From positions 1 through 64,000 of the forward strand of contig NZ_BRCF01000009.1 in NCBI RefSeq assembly GCF_023707985.1: a stretch of DNA of 64,000 nt, in the 5' to 3' direction. The notes beneath the pieces were generated by a model. That model saw only the letters and a list, made by a program, of their open reading frames with translations, was not told the origin of the DNA and searched no databases. The stretch is from Sporosarcina sp. NCCP-2716. GTDB lineage: Bacteria > Bacillota > Bacilli > Bacillales_A > Planococcaceae. Position 1 is the stretch's first letter, and the number at the start of each line of letters is the position of its first letter. The translations under genes and the position numbers were made by a program. Below are positions 58,543 to 64,000 of the stretch, piece by piece.

Positions 58543-58917
58543 CTAAAGGCCATCCGAATACTCTTTCGGATTCGGTCCGTACTTATTCGCACCCGGCGTA
58601 CTATCCAAAACAGTGAAAATGAAAAGAACAATTGAACCGACCAACGGAATGAAACTCAACAAGATCCACCAGCCCGTCCTTCCCGTGTCATGCAGCCGTC
58701 GGATTAGTACGGTTACGGATGTAATGAGTGTTAGGAGAAGGAATACTGCAGACGTTACACCGAGATCCTCATCCAACTCCCACCCCATAACGCCATCAAC
58801 TATCACAAAGATAACGCCTATGATGGATATAAATAAGGTGTACATCCAATATTCTGTCCTTCTCGACCTACCCCGTATTTCAAAAGTCCTCTTAAATGCT
58901 GCCCATATATACTCCAT
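58543..58917 (-). CDS. DUF805 family membrane protein
   Basis: 124 residues. The N-terminal F-x-IRGRSRRTEYWMYTLF block and the RRLHDTGRTGWWILLSFIPLVG motif are diagnostic of DUF805, a small four-segment membrane protein common as an isolated gene in bacteria. The C-terminus ends in a short soluble tail (GANKYGPNPKEY). Function unknown. Confidence 0.88.
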   Translation of the reverse strand: MEYIWAAFKRTFEIRGRSRRTEYWMYTLFISIIGVIFVIVDGVMGWELDEDLGVTSAVFLLLTLITSVTVLIRRLHDTGRTGWWILLSFIPLVGSIVLFIFTVLDSTPGANKYGPNPKEYSDGL

Positions 58918-59000
58918 TGCGATCTCTCCTGTCGTTAAGCAGACATGATCCTCTGTTTAAAATCATAGCTGTTAGTTGCAAACTAAGATCAGCACAATCG

Positions 59001-59285
59001 TCATTTCCCTTTTTTTAACTCTAATAATATGGGCACGATATTTAAGAACACCGATAGAATCGTCAAAACCCATAATGCGGTTTCCATTGTAGGCACCACA
59101 TCTAATAAAGCAGCCCAATCTTCTGCCTTTACCCAACCGGACACCATACTGTATTCTGCAGCAATTGTTAGTGCGGTAAACGATATTCCCATTGCCATTG
59201 CTAACTTATACTCTTTTCCTGTTCCATACAGATAAAGATTCATACAGGTTGCTACTATTGCGATGAGACCAAACATTAGCCACAT
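59001..59285 (-). CDS. Hypothetical small membrane protein (three segments)
   Basis: About 94 residues, not recognised. Hydrophobic segments near 1-20, 30-50 and 70-90 (FGLIAIVATCMNLYLYG, MAMGISFTALTIAAEY, LWVLTILSVFLNIVPILL). The ATG at 59285 follows GGAGAGGG; an in-frame start at 59303 overlaps that site. Confidence 0.65.
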   Translation of the reverse strand: MWLMFGLIAIVATCMNLYLYGTGKEYKLAMAMGISFTALTIAAEYSMVSGWVKAEDWAALLDVVPTMETALWVLTILSVFLNIVPILLELKKGK

Positions 59286-59408
59286 ATTTCCCTCTCCATT
59301 CACATTGAAAATTCTTACTTTTCAAAACGAAGAAGACTTGTGAACGGTTTTAAAAGTGTAACTAGATGGATGGAATTAGGCATAACGCTTCCTCCACGAC
59401 TACACCCG

Positions 59409-59612
59409 TTAGTAATCGTAACCTATTGTTTGCGAAGCAGTGGTCCACATAATAATCGTAAACGAAATAGTGAGCCAAACTGTATTGGTTGTCGTTTTTT
59501 CTTCTTGCTTCACTTTTTTCATGATAGAAACCAAATTTAAACAAAATACAATACACCAGATAGGCATTAAAGGCCATCCTATCCAACCAAATAAAAAGAT
59601 TAATACAAGCAC
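59409..59612 (-). CDS. Hypothetical very small membrane protein
   Basis: 67 residues with two hydrophobic segments (MLVLIFLFGWIGWPLMPIW and VWLTISFTIIMWTTAS). The start would be GTG at 59612 behind a weak GGTGG site. Nothing in the sequence gives a function; it may not be a true gene. Confidence 0.4.
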   Translation of the reverse strand: MLVLIFLFGWIGWPLMPIWCIVFCLNLVSIMKKVKQEEKTTTNTVWLTISFTIIMWTTASQTIGYDY

Positions 59613-59704
59613 CTTTCCACCGCCTTTTTAGTTGTTATAATTATATATCAAATTTGTCATTTTTAAATTAAGTCAACTTCTTACCATGCCTTCTTTAAAT
59701 GAGG

Positions 59705-60244
59705 TCAATAAAGGTACCCCAATAAATCCAAATCTCCTGACGCCCAATTTTCATTGCCTAATTTCTTGATCATCAATTCATTGTTGACTTCCATTCCAAT
59801 TCCGTATGTCGTTTGCTTTACTTCGTCTATTTGCAGCCACTTGCAATTGTTTTTAGCAGTACTATATCCATTTTTCAAATACAGGGCTGGATTGTCCGCA
59901 AATAACAGAACAAAATCGATGTTTTTCCCTTTGCAAAAGTTATCGATTTCAGCAAGAAGGAAGGAGCCAATCCCTTTGGAGCGATGTGCTTCCGAAACAC
60001 ATAAGTCAATTACGCCGAGTACCCGTATCGGTTTTCCGTTTAAGGACATCACTCGATAATCTGCGCCTACTTGTCCCATCACTTGCTCATCCTCGTCAGT
60101 AATGATGAATCTAAAGTGGGGCAGCTGTTTATAGTAACTCCTATCTGTCGGGTACATTTCTCCAAAAGATTCTCTTAGTAATTTTTGTAAGTCCTTTTCT
60201 AATTTTCCATCAATATCATATTCCGCTACTTCCACAAGCTTCAT
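59705..60244 (-). CDS. GNAT-family N-acetyltransferase
   Basis: 179 residues. Acetyl-CoA motif in LCVSEAHRSKGIGSFLLAEI; other segments FRFIITDEDEQVMGQVGADYR and FVLLFADNPALYLKNGY. The sequence has some likeness to acetyltransferases that act on aminoglycosides or nodulation-type sugars, but no substrate can be named. Third GNAT of the AT-rich stretch. About 150 bases separate it from its neighbours. Confidence 0.8.
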   Translation of the reverse strand: MKLVEVAEYDIDGKLEKDLQKLLRESFGEMYPTDRSYYKQLPHFRFIITDEDEQVMGQVGADYRVMSLNGKPIRVLGVIDLCVSEAHRSKGIGSFLLAEIDNFCKGKNIDFVLLFADNPALYLKNGYSTAKNNCKWLQIDEVKQTTYGIGMEVNNELMIKKLGNENWASGDLDLLGYLY

Positions 60245-60410
60245 GTACTGCCTCCTAATACACTCTAGTTATACCTTTGCAATTTTGCTTGACGAATAAT
60301 TGTATGGATTTAAAAATCAGGAACTTCTCGCAAATTGGGCGGTTCATATGTGCCAATTAAATGGCTGCAGCAATTCAACAGACAGCTGACGACTTCCATG
60401 CCTGCACCCG

Positions 60411-60851
60411 CTAATCCCAACAGTTGAAAACCACTTCTCCGATCGTGACAATTTTCCAATAACGCACTTGCGTTAGCTCGATCTCTGCCAGGTCATGCGC
60501 CGCCGGGTCAAAGGCTCCGTTAAGGAATTCAGCGTCCAACACTTGGTAGTAGGGACTTAATTCAGCCGTAACCCCGTCACAGTCTATAAAATGTGTATTA
60601 AGCTCACTGTCATACGCAGCGAGGGCGGCGTAGGGGAAGTATTCATGAAGCAATATGGCGAATTCCTTGCCATCCTTCCGAAAACCGAATCGGAAAAAAT
60701 TTATGGAATACTCCGGCAGACTGAAGTGCGTCACATCGTACTGAAGCTTCCTGACGATTTCATTGCCCGACTTCTTGAAATAGGCGCCGTCCATCGGATT
60801 CAGGACGGCCTCTTCATCCAGAAACCCTGTAATGTATTTTGGTAAACGCAT
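60411..60851 (-). CDS. Hypothetical protein
   Basis: 146 residues, soluble, not recognised. Features: an N-terminal MRLPKYITGFLDEE, a mixed alpha/beta pattern, and LLHEYFPYAALAAYDSEL in the middle. No signal or membrane segment. It could be an immunity- or SMI1-like small fold, but there is no motif to support that. It precedes the RDD gene by about 40 bases in transcription order (RDD first), so they may be co-transcribed. Confidence 0.65.
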   Translation of the reverse strand: MRLPKYITGFLDEEAVLNPMDGAYFKKSGNEIVRKLQYDVTHFSLPEYSINFFRFGFRKDGKEFAILLHEYFPYAALAAYDSELNTHFIDCDGVTAELSPYYQVLDAEFLNGAFDPAAHDLAEIELTQVRYWKIVTIGEVVFNCWD

Positions 60852-60892
60852 GGTCTTCCCTCCCCTTCAAACAGACTGTGCCAGATCGACAC

Positions 60893-61333
60893 TCATACCA
60901 TACGGCTGCCCTTAAACCGCTCGTCGTATCGGACATATGTCCCGGCGATGAAGTCATGGATTGCCCGTTTGTCTTCCCGGAAGATGACCATGAACGCACT
61001 GATGATATTCGAGAGACCGAACGTGAGATACGTGAGCAGCACCTTCCCCACCACTTCGCGCAGCAGCATATTTTTCAAGCTCGGTGCCTGCTCATCCATC
61101 TGTCTGATGTTAATCTTGAACAGCCATTTGCCAAGCGTGTAGCCGCCCCACACGAGAGGGACGAGTGTCAGATAGGCAGCGTCGATCACTTGCCATGTCA
61201 CGCCTGCAGCCTGGTCAACTGAAAACACGCCGCTTTTCACATACATTACAAAATTGACTGGAAGAAAGATGAGAAAGAAATCAGTCAGGGACGCCAACAG
61301 CCGTTCCGTGAATCCGCTTGGTGTTCTGTTCAT
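60893..61333 (-). CDS. RDD family membrane protein
   Basis: 146 residues, three membrane segments. The family's Arg and Asp pair is seen in FTERLLASLTDFFLIFLP, and the G-Y-T-LGKWLFKINI block and RAIHDFIAGTYV C-terminal motif are typical. RDD proteins are poorly defined; some have been linked to ion transport or stress survival. GC-richer than its neighbours, suggesting it may not share their origin. Confidence 0.87.
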   Translation of the reverse strand: MNRTPSGFTERLLASLTDFFLIFLPVNFVMYVKSGVFSVDQAAGVTWQVIDAAYLTLVPLVWGGYTLGKWLFKINIRQMDEQAPSLKNMLLREVVGKVLLTYLTFGLSNIISAFMVIFREDKRAIHDFIAGTYVRYDERFKGSRMV

Positions 61334-61443
61334 GGATGAGCTCCTTCACAATAAATTGATTGTACTCTTGAATAGAAATATCACAGAATAAAAGAGAGCA
61401 CAAACACGACAATCATGTTCCTTCACCAAATTATGTATTCATC

Positions 61444-61803
61444 TTAAACTAGTCTTACTGATTCCGGATTAAATGCTACGAAATGAGACATCCAGCAATC
61501 AGAACACTCTGTACCAATTTCATGGTTATTTAAGCAAACTCTATTCATTCCATCACAACCATCATAACCGCAGCACCCATTTAACCTCCCCTGATCTGAA
61601 TGAAAGTTTGAATTGATTACATCCTTACTATTTATAATAAAACAACCCTTGTCTCGTGGAGCGAAATACTCGTCATTTGCAACTATATAAAAACTTTCAG
61701 GCATTAAATCCTGACCATCAGTTTTGTTCAGCAATTTTAAGTCTTGCAGCTCAATTACTTGTTTGGAAACATCTAAATTGCATAATTTACAAACCAGTTT
61801 CAT
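61444..61803 (-). CDS. Hypothetical cysteine-rich protein (possible zinc ribbon)
   Basis: 119 residues, not recognised. Cys pairs CKLC (5-8), GCCGYDGC (about 76-83), NRVC and CSDC (about 100-103) could bind one or two metal ions. No membrane segment. AT-rich coding sequence, alone in its transcription unit. Confidence 0.6.
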   Translation of the reverse strand: MKLVCKLCNLDVSKQVIELQDLKLLNKTDGQDLMPESFYIVANDEYFAPRDKGCFIINSKDVINSNFHSDQGRLNGCCGYDGCDGMNRVCLNNHEIGTECSDCWMSHFVAFNPESVRLV

Positions 61804-61911
61804 TTTAAAATCCTCCTATGCCTTGTTTACTAAAAATCCGTTATAACCGAAGAATCCACCCCCGCTAATCCTAGCCGATCAACAGATTCTCTCTAATCCC
61901 GTTCGATAACC

Positions 61912-62463
61912 TCACAACACACCCCGCATAGTCATAGAAAATCTCACCACAAACAGCATTTCCCCGCCCAGTAAGATAAGCATCAGGACGCTTGCAGCAG
62001 AAGGGGCGATGAAAAAGAGCACGATCGTCAAAACAAGCAGGATCAGCAGCAGTCCCGGCAGCTTCTCGAGGTGCGACCCATTCGAAGCGTCAGCACTTCC
62101 GTCATTTCGGATAGCGAGCACCACTTCGTGAAGGATGTAGAAGATCACCATGAGCCCTCCGACTGCCAGCGCAGCCAGTGTCAAGGCGGCAGCTGTTGCG
62201 GCACCGCTCGTCAGGGAGATCGTCTGAATCGAATGCCCGACGCCGTTCAATAGCGCAAATCCAACACTGTCCACAACCATGACTGCAGCGGCAGGCAGCA
62301 AGCGGCGCACCCTCGGCAGCGGATCGCCCAATTGCCAAAGGCCCAAGCAGATCATTCCATACCCCAGCGCGTTCGTTGCGTAGAAAAAGACACCTGTATC
62401 CAGCAGCTACAGATTGGTTTTTGCAAAAACCAGCAGGACACCTATTATAAGCAAATTCATCAT
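61912..62463 (-). pseudogene. Membrane protein gene interrupted by an in-frame amber codon
   Basis: A good ribosome binding site (GAGGAGGGG) precedes ATG ATG at 62458-62463. The frame reads a hydrophobic start (NLLIIGVLLVFAKTNL), meets TAG at 62407-62409 and then continues in the same frame through LLDTGVFFYATNALGYG to 61912. The whole would be about 182 residues with five or six membrane segments. An internal ATG at 62355 could give a 147-residue product but lacks a clear ribosome binding site. The simplest reading is a recent nonsense mutation. Family not recognised. Confidence 0.65.
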
Positions 62464-62540
62464 AACCCCTCCTCTCTTACTGTTCACATTTGCCATCAGT
62501 AGGTCACTCGGCTCACGACTAGTTTTAATATAAGCCGTCT

Positions 62541-62750
62541 TTAACCAGAAGAGTTTTTACGAGACTGCAAATACCGCACAAAGCAGTAAACAGCCACACA
62601 GACCGTCGAGAACATGGCCATCTTAAATTGAAAGGGTACCCCTGTATTTTCACCAAGCGGTCCGGTTTTCGGCTGTTGAGTATACAAAATGGCAACCGCC
62701 ACCGCGATGAACAGGCCAACTGAGCTCAATAGATAAAACATTTTATCCAC
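62541..62750 (-). CDS. Hypothetical small membrane protein (two segments)
   Basis: 69 residues. Two hydrophobic segments (MFYLLSSVGLFIAVAVAILY and MAMFSTVCVAVYCFVRYL) and a basic tail. GTG at 62750 has AAGGAGG at eight bases; ATG at 62741 is a possible alternative. It may be functionally paired with the interrupted membrane gene that follows, since both are small and hydrophobic and point the same way. Function unknown. Confidence 0.6.
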   Translation of the reverse strand: MDKMFYLLSSVGLFIAVAVAILYTQQPKTGPLGENTGVPFQFKMAMFSTVCVAVYCFVRYLQSRKNSSG

Positions 62751-62860
62751 TCCGCCCGCCTCCTTAAAAGATTGGACTGACTCTTCAGTCTGAACTGGTT
62801 ATCTGCCGACCGTTCTCCTTACTGAATTCCACGCATGCGAAGCTTCCGCAGACAAAGGAT

Positions 62861-64000
62861 TCACTGCAACTCTTCTCTCAACCTGCGCCTATCGGGTTTA
62901 CCGAGTGCCGTATATGGAATCTGACGCATGATGATTCGTTTAGGCATGTGATAGCGGGCAGCTCTGCCTTCCAGCCAAGTGCGGATCTCTTCCGCTGTAA
63001 GCGTATCGAAGAGCGGTTCGATGACGGCGCATAGGCGCTGCCCGAACTGTTCGTCCGTCACCCCGATGACGGCTGTTTCGCGGACGTGGGGATGGGTGCG
63101 GAGCAAGGATTCCAGTTCGGCAGGATGGATATTCTCGCCTCCTGAAATGATCATGTCATCAATCCGGCCACACACGTGCAGCAACCCGTGCAGGTCTACA
63201 TAACCGAGGTCCCCGGTGCCGATCCATTTCGTCCTCTTGTTGGCCATCGACCAGCTGTTGATCGTACAGATCTGTCCGATTTCACCAGGAGCCGCCTCAT
63301 TCCCTTCCGGATTAAGCACTTTCAGCCTGCCGCCACAGATGTTCCTGCCGACGGTCCCGGGAGAGAGCGCCAATTCTATCGGCGTTGCGATACAGGTAAG
63401 TCCTGTCTCGGATGTTCCATATAAATTGAATAGGACCGGACCGAGCGCCGCTTCTACATTTCGGATCACTCTTGGATGCAGCGGCGCACCGCCGGAAGCG
63501 ATGCACTTCACGGACCGCAGATTGTCTGCACTATACGCGAGCAGCCGTTCCGCCATCAACGGAACAACAGTGATGACTTCTACTGCGTAAGTCCGGATGA
63601 GGGTGCTCATCCGTTCGGCGCTAAACCCCCGGCTCATCACGACTGTCTTCCCGAGAGCAAAAAACGACAGCAGGATCGCAAACCCGTAGCCATGATAGAG
63701 AGGCGTGGCGATCAGGACATTGTTGTGACGGGTCAGCTTCAGTTTTGTAAGCAAGCCGAGATAAGGATCAATATAGTTGAAAAGGGAGGGCTGATGAGTC
63801 ACGGCTTTCGGCACTCCGGTCGTTCCGCCTGTCAGCAGGACGAGACGGCCGGCTGCCATCCGTTTTCGTTTTCGTATGGCAGGAGTGTTGCTGTTCCGAC
63901 GGGCACACTCTCCAATATGGACGAAACTCGCTTCGTGTTTGGGAAATAGGTCTGCCAATTCCCTCGAGTTGCAATCATGGATCAATAGATCGAATTCATG
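62861..64000 (-). CDS. AMP-binding acyl-CoA synthetase/ligase (5' end beyond the window)
   Basis: Partial: about 380 C-terminal residues, open to the window edge. Adenylate-forming enzyme motifs are present: phosphate loop LLTGGTTGVPKAV, NLYGTSETG (A5), GTGDLGYVD (A7), GRIDDMIISGGENIHPAELE (A8) and the catalytic Lys in TALGKPDRRRL (A10). It activates a carboxylic acid to acyl-AMP and then acyl-CoA; chain-length preference is not clear. GC content returns to that of the left part of the window, marking the end of the AT-rich stretch. Confidence 0.9.
   Translation of the reverse strand, partial: HEFDLLIHDCNSRELADLFPKHEASFVHIGECARRNSNTPAIRKRKRMAAGRLVLLTGGTTGVPKAVTHQPSLFNYIDPYLGLLTKLKLTRHNNVLIATPLYHGYGFAILLSFFALGKTVVMSRGFSAERMSTLIRTYAVEVITVVPLMAERLLAYSADNLRSVKCIASGGAPLHPRVIRNVEAALGPVLFNLYGTSETGLTCIATPIELALSPGTVGRNICGGRLKVLNPEGNEAAPGEIGQICTINSWSMANKRTKWIGTGDLGYVDLHGLLHVCGRIDDMIISGGENIHPAELESLLRTHPHVRETAVIGVTDEQFGQRLCAVIEPLFDTLTAEEIRTWLEGRAARYHMPKRIIMRQIPYTALGKPDRRRLREELQ

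Overview
The window looks like part of the chromosome of a Gram-positive Bacillales bacterium, most likely a moderately GC-rich member of the Planococcaceae (Sporosarcina/Bhargavaea/Planococcus type). This is inferred from the gene order yeaC-yeaD-yebA-guaA-pbuG known from Bacillus, from AGGAGG-type ribosome binding sites, alternative GTG/TTG starts, sigma-A, sigma-B-like and ECF-type promoters, and from purine, SAM-I, T-box and PyrR leader RNAs. No phage, IS element, CRISPR array or tRNA gene was recognised.

Layout. 1-216: leader and promoter of an rRNA operon running leftward out of the window. 0.36-11.2 kb (minus strand): guanine permease and GMP synthase, each behind a purine-type riboswitch; the MoxR/DUF58/transglutaminase operon; pncB-nadE for NAD salvage; paired SMR transporters. 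11.3-15.2 kb: a SAM-I riboswitch driving a cyclase-family hydrolase, an FMN reductase, and a probable sucrose-phosphate synthase/phosphatase operon behind a sigma-B-like promoter. 15.2-20.1 kb: chemoreceptor, T-box-controlled proS, teichoic-acid-type transferase. 20.2-24.8 kb: ECF sigma factor, anti-sigma factor, a two-repeat surface protein and a class F sortase, with one promoter motif at identical spacing upstream of both the sigma gene and the surface protein, followed by a catalase-related peroxidase. 25-32 kb: small conserved genes, a protease-dead M50-like membrane protein, a FUSC protein flanked by two 69-bp palindromic repeats, and tatA-tatC. 32.2-39.3 kb: fruR-fruK-fruA, a PyrR-type attenuator in front of an MFS transporter, and an NhaC-type antiporter.

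39.3-44.4 kb is one tightly overlapping polyamine operon, metK-speA-speD-speE-speB. It supplies SAM, agmatine, decarboxylated SAM, spermidine and putrescine, and sits behind a structured leader that has attenuator architecture but is not a canonical S-box. 44.6-55.3 kb: an SF2 helicase with embedded hydrophobic segments, amidase, OsmC protein, phosphatase, amidohydrolase, lipoprotein MsrA, and a Rieske oxygenase divergent from an NCS2 permease. 55.3-62.8 kb is a visibly AT-richer, gene-sparse accessory stretch of short minus-strand genes (three GNATs, lipoproteins, DUF805, RDD) with a probable antitoxin-type RNA and one nonsense-interrupted gene. The right edge cuts an acyl-CoA synthetase.

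Items most worth follow-up are: a GMP synthase whose glutaminase nucleophile is replaced by glycine; the noncanonical metK-spe leader RNA; the ECF/surface-protein/sortase module; PyrR control of an MFS transporter; sigma-B-like control of sucrose synthesis; and three intergenic arrays with exact 20- or 21-bp periods plus a dispersed 64-69-bp palindrome family.
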